Source: SZUA-592 sp041556555
GTDB taxonomy: Bacteria; Pseudomonadota; Gammaproteobacteria; Eutrophobiales; Eutrophobiaceae
Assembly (NCBI GenBank): GCA_041556555.1
Contig: JBFFIE010000047.1
Span: 1-14,098 of the forward strand
Direction of reading: 5' to 3'
Length of the DNA stretch: 14,098 nucleotides
The notes under the pieces are model-generated. The model saw only the letters and a list, made by a program, of their open reading frames with translations, did not search any database and was not told the DNA's origin. The position numbers and the translations under genes were made by a program. Below are positions 5,999 to 14,098 of this stretch, in pieces. Numbering within the stretch: the stretch's first letter is position 1; each line of letters begins with the position of its first letter.

Positions 5999-7957
5999 AT
6001 GGAACCATCCATTCAGAAAACCGGGATGGCGGAATCACTGCCGGACAAGTTTCAGCGTGTGCTTGGGCAAATGGCCTCTGCCCGTCCGTTTGCCCGGCAA
6101 ACCTATATTAACCAGTTATTGGAGATTTGCAGGCGCCTATTAATGAGTCCGGAGGGCGTACAGGTTCTCTATGAAAATATTGGTAAACTCGATCAGGCTG
6201 GTATTTTCAGCCAGTCAGACTGGCAAAATCCTATCATCCTGCAATCCAGCATAACACCAAAAACCTTTGCCAGCCGGAGCAGACATGCTCTGATCCTGGA
6301 ATGCCTGAGTGAATTACGCTGGCTTGCACTGGCCAGGGAAGATTACTCTCTGCAAAATATTTCAGCCTACCATGCCCAGAAGTACATACGCGAAGTACTG
6401 GCATTAAATCTTGAAATTGTCTTTAAACACAGTACCGAGGCCACGCGGCAGCGGGAAATGGCAATCATTTATAATCTGTTTGACTTTCTGGTCTCCGAGA
6501 TTGGTTATGGTGATATTCTCGAAGAAGTCATAAGTGAGATATGGCGCATTCTCAAACAGCGTCCAATCCTGAATCAGCGCATCATCACAATGATCACACA
6601 GCTTTCGATCTGCCTCAAATATCCTGACGTGCATACACCACGAGGTGCAGAGCGCCTGATCAGTGCGCTATATGGTCCAACAGAGATGACCCAGTCTGAT
6701 CCCGGGCTTGAGTATTACTGTGAAAAGCTGGAAATACTTGACTTGCCCACATTGCAAAAAGAGGCCGGATCATTTGCCCGAGCCATGCATGACACCGGAC
6801 TGGTCTCTGCTTACCACGCGGGATACCTGAATCATGTATTAGCCCAGAACAATGCAGAACTGGTGATGCTGTGCCTGGGACTCAGCACGACTGCCAGAGA
6901 CGTTTATAAGACCTATCAGGAATTAATCGAGCGGTTAATCTCGGAAGCGATCACTGCTCACACGGCCCAGTCAATTTATGGTCTGGCCTGTATGCTGGAG
7001 CGTGGTATCCTCTATGACCCGTCTCTTGCCCCTAACCTGTGGCGCCTGGTTTTAAATGAGCTGCATCCAGAAACGAAAAAAATCATACGTTCTGCATACG
7101 GTGATACAGAACCAGCCAGGCGCATGTTACTGTCCGGAGTTATTCAAGTACTTGGATTGCCGTTTGGCATAGGCCAGGGAGAAAACCCGACCTGTCAATC
7201 AGCGCGAGCAATCTCAATGTGGTCCTATTCTGACCCGAATTATCTAATGCAGCTTATTACCTGGGTTGCCCGTGATCAGGAAATCAGCATGCATTTCGAG
7301 GGCATGAAGATTTGTTCCAGGGACCTGCATCATGAATTGAGTAATTCATTTCACACAGACCTTGATCCTGTCTCGTTACTGCTAGTCCCTCACCTTGACC
7401 GTATTTATCATGAGATGGGCCGATTATGTCTCGGTCGTCAGGAAGACCCGCATAAATGGATTAATCCGGAATTTCATGGCTGGTGGGTAAACCGGGGATT
7501 TGCAATTGCCGTTGATATAAACAGTGGAATATTGTTGAATTATGAACAATTCATTCGGGATTTTTTTGCTGTCTATCACCCTTATTATAATGGTAATAAA
7601 CCGGTTATTGCCCCACAGCCAGCAGGCATTGCCATTACTGATTCCTCCGGCAGATTCATTGGCTGGCATGCAATCACCATTATACGCGTTAACCTGGATC
7701 TTGAAGGCACAATGCGCGTCTATTTCTATAATCCCAATAATGACAGTGGGCAGGACTGGGGAAACGGAATCAAAGTATCTACCGATGGCCATGGTGAACT
7801 CTATGGACAATCTTCATTGCCTATAGAGGAATTTACCTCAAGATTATATATTTTCCATTACGATCCCCTGGAGAAAGGTGATAGTAATCTTGTCAGCCAG
7901 AGGGAAGTTGAACTGGTTGCCAAACTGGCAAAAGAAAGCTGGGCAAAAGACCGCTGA
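5999..7957 (+). CDS. Unrecognised 652-aa protein with putative C-terminal Cys/His/Asn hydrolase or transferase domain
   Basis: I do not recognise the family. There is no signal peptide or clear membrane segment, so it is probably cytosolic. Residues 1 to about 380 look almost wholly alpha-helical, with amphipathic stretches rich in Leu, Glu and Arg, as in a helical-repeat or scaffold region. The last 260 residues differ. ENPTCQSARAIS places Cys399 at the start of a helix, FIGWHAITIIRV puts His557 in a beta strand, and YFYNPNNDSG holds Asn578 just after the next strand. That order (Cys at a helix start, then His, then Asn/Asp on neighbouring strands) is the layout of papain-like peptidases and transglutaminase-like enzymes, so a thiol peptidase, amidase or acyltransferase is inferred. 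The ribosome site TAAGG (5986-5990) lies 8 nt before the ATG. The gene follows the ATP-grasp gene by 31 nt and meets the minus-strand acyl-CoA synthetase gene tail to tail. The CDS is firm; the function is a hypothesis. Confidence 0.85.
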   Translation: MEPSIQKTGMAESLPDKFQRVLGQMASARPFARQTYINQLLEICRRLLMSPEGVQVLYENIGKLDQAGIFSQSDWQNPIILQSSITPKTFASRSRHALILECLSELRWLALAREDYSLQNISAYHAQKYIREVLALNLEIVFKHSTEATRQREMAIIYNLFDFLVSEIGYGDILEEVISEIWRILKQRPILNQRIITMITQLSICLKYPDVHTPRGAERLISALYGPTEMTQSDPGLEYYCEKLEILDLPTLQKEAGSFARAMHDTGLVSAYHAGYLNHVLAQNNAELVMLCLGLSTTARDVYKTYQELIERLISEAITAHTAQSIYGLACMLERGILYDPSLAPNLWRLVLNELHPETKKIIRSAYGDTEPARRMLLSGVIQVLGLPFGIGQGENPTCQSARAISMWSYSDPNYLMQLITWVARDQEISMHFEGMKICSRDLHHELSNSFHTDLDPVSLLLVPHLDRIYHEMGRLCLGRQEDPHKWINPEFHGWWVNRGFAIAVDINSGILLNYEQFIRDFFAVYHPYYNGNKPVIAPQPAGIAITDSSGRFIGWHAITIIRVNLDLEGTMRVYFYNPNNDSGQDWGNGIKVSTDGHGELYGQSSLPIEEFTSRLYIFHYDPLEKGDSNLVSQREVELVAKLAKESWAKDR

Positions 7958-7966
7958 TAAATTTTT

Positions 7967-9778
7967 TCAAGCCAGGATCGACTTCTCTTTCCCGTAAATT
8001 GCATGCCCCTCATAAAGCCTTGCAATTTCTTCCTTGTATTTATCCAGGATATTTTTTCTTTTCAGTTTGAATGTTGGTGTAAGCATTTCATTTTCAACAG
8101 TCCATTTTTCAGTCGAATAATATACTCGCCTGACTTGTTCATGACTCGGAAACTGATGTAATTGTTGGGCGATTTTTTCAAGAAGCAGCTTCTCCATGTC
8201 TTCAGGAGTTTGCTTTTCACTTCCCAGATAATTTTCATTGATCACAGTGACAGCCGTGAGATACGGGCAGCCCTCGCCGATGACCATAACCTGTTCAAAC
8301 AAGGGATCGCTGGAAATGGCCAATTCCATATCTGTTGGTGAAACTTTTTTTCCAGTAGACAGGACAATGATTTCTTTTAATCTGCCAGTGATAAAAATGA
8401 ACCCGTTTTCGATTTTGGCCATGTCACCTGTATACAGCCAGCCATCACTGTCAATTGCATCCGCCGTCCCTGGATTGTCACACCAATAACCCTGCATGAC
8501 TGAATCACCGCGTACCAGTAACTCATCGTGTTCGTCGGTTCTCACCTGGAATCCTGCCAGTGGCAGGCCGATGCTACTGGGAATATTATTATCAAGCCTG
8601 TTAACACTGACTACAGGACTGGCTTCGGTAAGACCATAGCCTTGCAGTAATGGAATACCCAAACCAATAAACGTTTTTGCGATTTCTGATGATAAAGGAG
8701 CGCCACCACATATGGCTGATATCAGACGCCCACCCATTTGTTCTTGTAAGCGTCGGGCAAAAATCAGATTTAACAGGGGAAGCCATAAAAAACGGGGAGA
8801 CCAGTGCAAACGTCCCTGGCAGTGATTGAACCTATCCCAGCCTATATTAACTGCATGTTGATATAAAAATTTAATGAAACCCGGCTTTTCTGAAATGCGC
8901 GAATTTAATTTTGCATGAATACGCTCATAAATTCTTGGAACAGAAATCAAACGGGTCGGCTTTATAAACTTTATATCTTCTGGCAGGAACGGGATCCCGC
9001 GGGTAAAGGCGACAATGGAACCTCCCAGTATCGGCAAATAGTAACCAACTGTACGCTCCAGCATATGTGACAGGGGAAGAAACGAAAGGAACGTATCCGA
9101 GGAATATACAGGTACTGCCTGCATGCAACTGGAGACATTGCTGACAATATTACCATGACTCAACATCACGCCCTTGGGTATACCGGTAGTGCCAGATGTA
9201 TAAACGATTGAAGCCAGATCTTCATAACTGACCTTGTTTTCGATTTGATATCCATCAGCTTGCGGTAACCAGGCTTTCGCCTGCATTATTTTCTCGTTTT
9301 CAATATCAATATCATGGATTGTAATTACGCGAAGCAATTGATCTTCGTTAATAAGTTTATCCTTCAATAATTGCAATTCATCTTCCCCGTCGATGACCAG
9401 TATTCGTGCACCGGAATTGCGGATAATATAAAAAACATCATCGGCTTGGTCATTAACGTAAAGTGGAACCACGACAAGGCCCAGACCTAAAGCTGCTTGA
9501 TCAGCAATGACCCAATGCCAGGAGTTTTGGCCCATGATGGCTATCCTGTCCCCTTTGTTCAGGCCCTCTGCAATCATGGCTTGCTGCCATCTGGCCACTT
9601 CGTTTGCAGTTTCCTGCCAGGTTTTATCCTGCCAGGCCTGCTCGTTTTTATCATAAAACCGGTATCCAATTGCCTGTGGGGTCCTGGATATCCGTTTAAG
9701 GAACAGACCGGTGATGGTCTCATTCCTGGCCGGCGGGATATTGACTGGTGTGTAGAGGCTGGTTTCCTTTTCAGTCAT
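7967..9778 (-). CDS. Long-chain fatty acid--CoA ligase (AMP-forming acyl-CoA synthetase)
   Basis: The enzyme activates free long-chain fatty acids to acyl-CoA using ATP, feeding the beta-oxidation enzymes encoded upstream in the same operon. At 603 residues it has the length of the Faa1/COG1022 type rather than E. coli FadD (about 560). Motifs seen are the P-loop YTSGTTGIPKG (193-203), LPLSHMLER (234-242), the adenine site QGYGLTE (379-385), WLYTGD (447-452) and the hinge GRLKEIIVLSTGKKVSP (465-481) with its invariant Lys. No signal peptide is present, so it is cytosolic or peripheral at the inner membrane. The start is supported by AGGAAG a few bases ahead of the ATG. It is the last gene of the fad cluster, 25 nt after the FadJ-like gene, and ends 9 nt from the stop of the convergent 652-aa gene. 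Confidence 0.92.
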   Translation of the reverse strand: MTEKETSLYTPVNIPPARNETITGLFLKRISRTPQAIGYRFYDKNEQAWQDKTWQETANEVARWQQAMIAEGLNKGDRIAIMGQNSWHWVIADQAALGLGLVVVPLYVNDQADDVFYIIRNSGARILVIDGEDELQLLKDKLINEDQLLRVITIHDIDIENEKIMQAKAWLPQADGYQIENKVSYEDLASIVYTSGTTGIPKGVMLSHGNIVSNVSSCMQAVPVYSSDTFLSFLPLSHMLERTVGYYLPILGGSIVAFTRGIPFLPEDIKFIKPTRLISVPRIYERIHAKLNSRISEKPGFIKFLYQHAVNIGWDRFNHCQGRLHWSPRFLWLPLLNLIFARRLQEQMGGRLISAICGGAPLSSEIAKTFIGLGIPLLQGYGLTEASPVVSVNRLDNNIPSSIGLPLAGFQVRTDEHDELLVRGDSVMQGYWCDNPGTADAIDSDGWLYTGDMAKIENGFIFITGRLKEIIVLSTGKKVSPTDMELAISSDPLFEQVMVIGEGCPYLTAVTVINENYLGSEKQTPEDMEKLLLEKIAQQLHQFPSHEQVRRVYYSTEKWTVENEMLTPTFKLKRKNILDKYKEEIARLYEGHAIYGKEKSILA

Positions 9779-9803
9779 TGGCTTCCTGGCTCATGGGGTG
9801 CAA

Positions 9804-11822
9804 TTACAGTTCAACTCCTGGCTTGAATCGTTCCCCGTAACTTGATTGTAATTCTTCCAGGCGGTTTTTTATGGCAGTGTGCCCGCAGATTGCCAGGTAA
9901 TGCATTGGCCCACCACGAAATGGCGCAAATCCAGCACCAAAGATAAGGCCGGCATCAATAAAATCCTTGTCATTTACAATTTTTTCTTCCCAACACCTGG
10001 TTGCCTCAGTGCACATTCTCAGTATGAGGCGGTCTGTCATATCTTCACGGCTGATATTGGTCTTTCCTGGTTTGCGACTGATGCGCTTACCCTTGCGATA
10101 TTTATAAAATCCCTGGCCTGATTTGCGTCCTAAAGAACCTGCATCGACCTTCTCGGTCAGGAGCTTTGGCACTGTGATATCGAGTGCATGTGACAAGATG
10201 TTTGCCACAGACAGGCAAATATCAAGGCCAACAGCATCAGATAGTTCCAATGGTCCCATCGGCATACCAAAGTCTTTCGCACATTGATCTATATTTTCTG
10301 CCTGCTCTCCCTCTTCCAGCAGAATGACTGCCTCGATCAGGTAAGGCATCAATATCCGGTTGATCAAAAAACCCGGAGAGCTTTTTACCGGTAATGGCAA
10401 CCGGTTAATCTGCCGGCAAAAACCAGCCGATGATTGCACCAGCTCCATGTTGGTGTTGTTATGGTGTACAACTTCAACCAGTTGCATCTTTGCAACCGGG
10501 TTAAAGAAATGCAGTCCAACCAGCAATTCAGGCTTGTCCAGTCCTGCGGCAAGCTCATCAAGAGGTATGCTTGATGTATTACTGGCCAGAATGGCACCTG
10601 GCTTGAGCTTATGCTGTATAGATTGAAACAGGGCTTGTTTGGCTTCCAGATCTTCAATGATGGCCTCAATCAGCAGGTCTGCATGACCAATACCCTGCCC
10701 TCGTGGATCCGGTATCAGTCTATCCATGGCGGCCTGCACCTTGTGGGATTTCTTCAAGCGGCGGGAAAATAACTGATGGGCGCGCTTGATGGCAGGTGAA
10801 ATGTATTTTGCCTCCCTGTCCTGCAATGTGACCGTTAGCCCGTTAAAGGCACACCATGCTGCAATATCACCTCCCATGGTGCCGGCACCAAAGACATGCA
10901 CATGACGGATGGTAAATCCATCCTTATTTCCCTGGGCTTTGAGTCGTTCCTGCAACTGAAAGACACGGATCAGGTTTTTGGCTGTTGCTGTTGAAAGCAA
11001 ACGGGCAACAGAATGGCCCTCTTCTTCCAGCATCTGTTCACGGTCACCACCATATTTTTCCCAGGTATTAATTAATGAAAAAGGGGCGGGATAATGTTCC
11101 TGTTTAACCTTCGAAGAGACATTCTTTCTCAATATAGAAGCAATAATTTTCCTGTAGAGCGTAAACCTTGAGAATTTGTTACGATTTCTTTTGTCCGGCT
11201 TTTCCCTGTTTGCCAGTAAATGCAATGCTGCCCGTTCAGCGTAACGTTGTGGTATACATTTATCGACAATTCCCAGGCGCCGTGCTTTGGATGCATCCAC
11301 TGTTTTTCCGGTCAGGATCAGTTTCATGGCCGGCAGGACACCTGTTTTTTCCATCAGCCTGACGCTGCCTCCCCAACCAGGATGGATCCCGAGCAGGATT
11401 TCGGGAAGACCTATTCGGGTTTTTGGATCATCAATGGCGATTCGATAGTCACAACAGAGAGCCAGTTCCAGTCCACCACCGAGACAAAATCCCTTGATTA
11501 CTGCAATTGTAGGGAAAGGTAATTCTTCAAGATCATTAAATATTGACTGAACTTTATGTATCAGCTCTGCTACCTCGTTATCAGTATCCAGGGAGGTGAA
11601 ACTGTTGATATCTGCACCGGCAATGAATCCGTTTTCCTTTGCCGAATAGATCACAAGGCCATTACATGGATGAGCCTTTAAACTCGTAATTACCTGTTCA
11701 AGCTCATTGATGACATCCAGGGAAAGGATATTGGTACTTGATTCAGATTTATCAATTAACAGTGTGAAGATGTTTCCTTCATCTGATTCCAGTCGCCAGT
11801 GCTTGAATACAGGCATGTCCAT
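9804..11822 (-). CDS. fadJ: FadJ/FadB-like enoyl-CoA hydratase / 3-hydroxyacyl-CoA dehydrogenase
   Basis: This bifunctional enzyme catalyses hydration of trans-2-enoyl-CoA and NAD-dependent oxidation of 3-hydroxyacyl-CoA. The N-terminal crotonase domain (about 1-200) has the oxyanion-hole segment GFIAGADI (65-72) and both catalytic glutamates, E119 in GGGLE and E141 in GLPE, matching FadB E119/E139. The Rossmann fold starts at HVFGAGTMGG (309-318), with acidic D335 favouring NAD over NADP. VGLHFFNPV contains the catalytic His438, and a C-terminal dehydrogenase domain follows (about 480-672). It is shorter (672 aa) than E. coli FadJ (about 714) and FadB (about 729); the linker near 200-260 is short and basic. 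Its ATG overlaps the thiolase stop by one base, indicating coupling. The pairing with a FadI-length thiolase argues for FadJ rather than FadB, but the symbol is tentative. Confidence 0.92.
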   Translation of the reverse strand: MDMPVFKHWRLESDEGNIFTLLIDKSESSTNILSLDVINELEQVITSLKAHPCNGLVIYSAKENGFIAGADINSFTSLDTDNEVAELIHKVQSIFNDLEELPFPTIAVIKGFCLGGGLELALCCDYRIAIDDPKTRIGLPEILLGIHPGWGGSVRLMEKTGVLPAMKLILTGKTVDASKARRLGIVDKCIPQRYAERAALHLLANREKPDKRNRNKFSRFTLYRKIIASILRKNVSSKVKQEHYPAPFSLINTWEKYGGDREQMLEEEGHSVARLLSTATAKNLIRVFQLQERLKAQGNKDGFTIRHVHVFGAGTMGGDIAAWCAFNGLTVTLQDREAKYISPAIKRAHQLFSRRLKKSHKVQAAMDRLIPDPRGQGIGHADLLIEAIIEDLEAKQALFQSIQHKLKPGAILASNTSSIPLDELAAGLDKPELLVGLHFFNPVAKMQLVEVVHHNNTNMELVQSSAGFCRQINRLPLPVKSSPGFLINRILMPYLIEAVILLEEGEQAENIDQCAKDFGMPMGPLELSDAVGLDICLSVANILSHALDITVPKLLTEKVDAGSLGRKSGQGFYKYRKGKRISRKPGKTNISREDMTDRLILRMCTEATRCWEEKIVNDKDFIDAGLIFGAGFAPFRGGPMHYLAICGHTAIKNRLEELQSSYGERFKPGVEL

Positions 11823-13129
11823 TATTCTGTGTATCCTGTTTCAAGCAAAACGGCTCCACCTTGTCCACCGCCAACACAAAGTGAGGCTATACCTCTTAGT
11901 GCATTGTTTTGTTTCAATACATGCGCCATATGCAGAATAATACGTGCACCACTGGCCCCTACCGGGTGACCCAGGCTGATGCCCCCACCATGAATATTTA
12001 ATTTATTGTGTTCGATTTGCCCCATTGCGGAGTCCAGCCCCAGTTCATTGCGGCAATAATTCTCATCAGCCCAGGCTGCCATACAGGCCAATACCTGGCC
12101 GGCGAAGGCTTCATTGATCTCCCAGAAATCAATATCATTGATAGACAATTGCTGTTGTTTCATCAGGCTGGCCATGGCATGTGCGGGCCCAAGTCCCATC
12201 TGGGCCGGATCGAGTGCAGCCCAGGCATTATCAATGATCCGTGCCATGATCGGCAGATTGTATTTTTTAACAGCCTCATCGCTCGCGAGTAGCAACATGG
12301 CTGCACCGTCTGTGACCTGTGCACTGTTGCCGGCTGTAACCGATCCATATTCCCTGTCAAAAACCGGTTTTAATTTTCCCAGTTTTTCCAGGTTGGTATC
12401 CGATCTAAAGCCATCATCACGGGAGTAATAACTGCCGTTGCCGGAGTATATCGTTTCAACCTCCGGCAGGAGGCCTTTGTCATAGGCAGCAGCGAGGCGT
12501 TGATGGCTGGAGAGTGCAAAGGCATCCATGGTCTCGCGATCGATTTCAAAACGCCGGGCAATAATTTCTGCTGTTTGCCCCATGGAAAGATTTACCACCG
12601 GATCTGTCAGACCCTTTAACAATGTTATCACCGGTTTCAACATGGCGGGACGGAATTTGAGGATTTGCAAAATCCTGTCCTTCAGATTCCTCGCCCTGGA
12701 TAACTGACCAAGCCATATGGCCATCGCTTCGTTATATTGAATGGCAGCATGACTCATGGACTCCGTTCCGCCTGCCAGTACCAGCTCTGATTCACCGGAA
12801 GCAATCGATTCAGCTGCCGTGACAACAGCCTGCATACCGGAGGCACAGTTCCTTTGAACGGTCCAAGCTGGCACGTGATAACCACAGCCCAGACGAAGGG
12901 AAACGACCCGTGCAATATTTGCTTCATCCGCACCGGGAGACACACAACCCAGTATCACCTGATCAAGTTCCTTTGCCTGAAATGGTTGTCTTAACAGTAA
13001 TGCCTGTCCACATTTGACTGCCAGATCAGATGCCGTGAATGGGCCAGGCACGCCAGCAGCTTTCAGAAAAGGGGTACGGCTTCCGTCGACCAGATTAACT
13101 ACACGATGGCCTGTTTCACGCTGGAGCAT
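11822..13129 (-). CDS. fadI: Acetyl-CoA acyltransferase (beta-ketothiolase, FadI-like)
   Basis: The enzyme performs thiolytic cleavage of 3-ketoacyl-CoA to acetyl-CoA and a shortened acyl-CoA, the last step of each beta-oxidation round. At 435 residues it matches FadI (436) rather than FadA (387), including an insertion around 130-180. The nucleophile is Cys95 in RNCASGMQ. GGTESMS (120-126), NEAFAGQ (339-345), GGGISLGHPVGASGAR (381-396, with His388) and CVGGGQGG (418-425, with Cys418) complete the active site. The ATG lies inside the end of fadE, a 31-nt overlap, and is preceded by AGGA at a good distance. No alternative in-frame ATG exists nearby. The first residues up to VNLVDGSRTPF match the usual start of the fold. 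The function is firm; the symbol rests on length and pairing with the FadJ-like gene. Confidence 0.92.
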   Translation of the reverse strand: MLQRETGHRVVNLVDGSRTPFLKAAGVPGPFTASDLAVKCGQALLLRQPFQAKELDQVILGCVSPGADEANIARVVSLRLGCGYHVPAWTVQRNCASGMQAVVTAAESIASGESELVLAGGTESMSHAAIQYNEAMAIWLGQLSRARNLKDRILQILKFRPAMLKPVITLLKGLTDPVVNLSMGQTAEIIARRFEIDRETMDAFALSSHQRLAAAYDKGLLPEVETIYSGNGSYYSRDDGFRSDTNLEKLGKLKPVFDREYGSVTAGNSAQVTDGAAMLLLASDEAVKKYNLPIMARIIDNAWAALDPAQMGLGPAHAMASLMKQQQLSINDIDFWEINEAFAGQVLACMAAWADENYCRNELGLDSAMGQIEHNKLNIHGGGISLGHPVGASGARIILHMAHVLKQNNALRGIASLCVGGGQGGAVLLETGYTE

Positions 13130-14098
13130 TCATTATTCCTGTTTGAAAATTCATCGGTGGTAAAATCATCCACAGCAATTACCTTGTTACGTAATTCAAT
13201 CAGCTTTTCCAGTTGCTCAAAATCCTGTTCACTGATTAATGATACCGGTATTGCTTCACGGGCAACATCGAGGATATTTTTTTGGTTTAGTTTATTTTCA
13301 CGGGCAAATCGTCTCAATTTTTCGATGATTGGTGTGCACATGACCGCCTGTTTGAAAGCCTCTTCCAGCACGGCAACTTGTTCCGTAGCATCATCCGGCA
13401 TAGATATGCCCGCTGTCAGCCTGTCTCGTGCTTCTGAATCACTTAGAATGATATGAGCTACCTTGCTATTAAGCCTGTCAGAAACTGGCGAGAAGGATCG
13501 CCCAAGAGGAAAGATCAGTCGTTTTAGTGCCAAAGCCAGGCTTCGTAACGGGAAATTATCCAGAAAACCATACATGGCTTCCTGAATTTGATAAAGCGAA
13601 TATTCGACACTCCATTTCAGTAAAACCAGATCTTCGTGTTTCTGACCTTGATCATGGAAACGTTTGAGTGCGGCAGTTGCCAGGTATGAATAACTGAATA
13701 TATCTCCAAGTCGGGCAGACAAGTTTTCTTTTCGTTTAAGGCTTCCGCCGAGGATCAACATACTGAAATCAACCAGCATGGCATAAGCTGCACTCATACG
13801 CATCAACTGCTGGTAATATTTCCTGGTGCCTGGATTCATACCGGGTTGATGAAAATGACCATAGCTGACTGCCAGGAGAAAAGTTCTGACGATATTACTG
13901 ATTACGAAGCCGACGTGTGAAAATATAATATTGTCAAATGCATGTAGGCCTGCATTGATATCTTCTTCGGCAGCTGCCTTGATTTCATCCAGGACATAAG
14001 GATGACAACGAATAGCGCCCTGACCGAATATCATCATGCTCCTTGTGAGTATATTAGCTCCCTCAACTGTGATCCCAATCGGCAGGCAATCATAGATA
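13099..14098 (-). CDS. fadE: Acyl-CoA dehydrogenase FadE, C-terminal part (5' end outside window)
   Basis: FadE is the FAD-dependent acyl-CoA dehydrogenase of the first beta-oxidation step, about 815 residues in E. coli and here cut by the window edge. The reading frame stays open to base 14098. In-frame codons above the ATG at 14037 encode LPIGITVEGANILTRS, which joins onto MMIFGQGAIRCHPYV, a hallmark FadE stretch. The ATG at 14037 is therefore internal and not the start. About 333 residues are visible. They cover the end of the dehydrogenase core and the bacterial-type FadE C-terminal domain (PF09317 family), predominantly helical. The Cys/Ser/Asn-rich tail ends in TAG at 13099-13101 after overlapping the thiolase start by 31 nt. 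It is the most promoter-proximal operon gene visible, so any FadR-like control site would lie to the right, outside the window. Confidence 0.93.
   Translation of the reverse strand, partial: IYDCLPIGITVEGANILTRSMMIFGQGAIRCHPYVLDEIKAAAEEDINAGLHAFDNIIFSHVGFVISNIVRTFLLAVSYGHFHQPGMNPGTRKYYQQLMRMSAAYAMLVDFSMLILGGSLKRKENLSARLGDIFSYSYLATAALKRFHDQGQKHEDLVLLKWSVEYSLYQIQEAMYGFLDNFPLRSLALALKRLIFPLGRSFSPVSDRLNSKVAHIILSDSEARDRLTAGISMPDDATEQVAVLEEAFKQAVMCTPIIEKLRRFARENKLNQKNILDVAREAIPVSLISEQDFEQLEKLIELRNKVIAVDDFTTDEFSNRNNECSSVKQAIV

Noticed and set aside
9497..9826. Plus-strand 109-codon frame across the junction of the acyl-CoA synthetase and FadJ-like genes
   Set aside because: It lies antisense to two conserved enzymes, carries no motif, and its apparent promoter and ribosome site are absent.
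13099..14037. Complete 312-residue protein starting at the ATG at 14037
   Set aside because: The frame is open to the window edge and the codons upstream encode the conserved FadE segment ending in ANILTRS, so the ATG is internal and the gene is cut by the window, not short.
1..14098. CRISPR array, insertion sequence or attachment site
   Set aside because: No regularly spaced direct repeats, transposase or integrase frame, or terminal inverted repeats were seen. The tRNA at the left edge shows no duplicated fragment elsewhere in the window.

Overview
The window looks like chromosomal DNA of a gammaproteobacterium. The evidence is a fadE/fadI/fadJ-type beta-oxidation cluster whose FadE C-terminus resembles the enterobacterial protein, an RND efflux pair, a standard sigma70-like promoter, and a tRNA start that fits gammaproteobacterial tRNA-Cys. 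I cannot name the genus. There is no transposase, integrase, CRISPR array, rRNA or phage gene.

Layout. (1) Bases 1-212: the first 19 nt of a minus-strand tRNA at the edge, then a minus-strand unit with a near-consensus sigma70 promoter (TTGAAA-17-TATAAT) and a strong hairpin with a T tract about 80 nt downstream. This could be an unannotated small RNA or a terminated leader of the tRNA. (2) Bases 213-4560, plus strand: a two-gene RND efflux operon, a periplasmic adaptor followed 1 nt later by a 1059-residue inner-membrane permease. No outer-membrane channel or regulator is linked. The permease has Asn at two AcrB proton-relay positions. (3) Bases 4561-4740: a spacer with a stem-loop over the permease stop codon and promoter-like elements. 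(4) Bases 4741-7957, plus strand: a two-gene unit, an ATP-grasp ligase-like protein (408 aa) followed 31 nt later by an unrecognised 652-aa protein. The C-terminal part of the latter carries a Cys...His...Asn arrangement like papain-fold or transglutaminase-fold enzymes. (5) Bases 7967-14098, minus strand: a tightly packed fatty-acid beta-oxidation operon. In transcription order it encodes acyl-CoA dehydrogenase FadE (5' end beyond the window), a FadI-like thiolase, a FadJ/FadB-like hydratase/dehydrogenase, and a long-chain acyl-CoA synthetase.

How they work together. The minus-strand operon covers fatty-acid activation and every step of the beta-oxidation spiral. The RND pair should need a TolC-like channel from elsewhere in the genome. 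The ATP-grasp plus Cys/His/Asn protein pair is the best candidate for an undescribed system. A ligase that forms a peptide or amide bond, encoded next to a predicted thiol hydrolase or acyltransferase, suggests synthesis and trimming or transfer of a small peptide-like product or a protein modification. The substrate cannot be read from the sequence.
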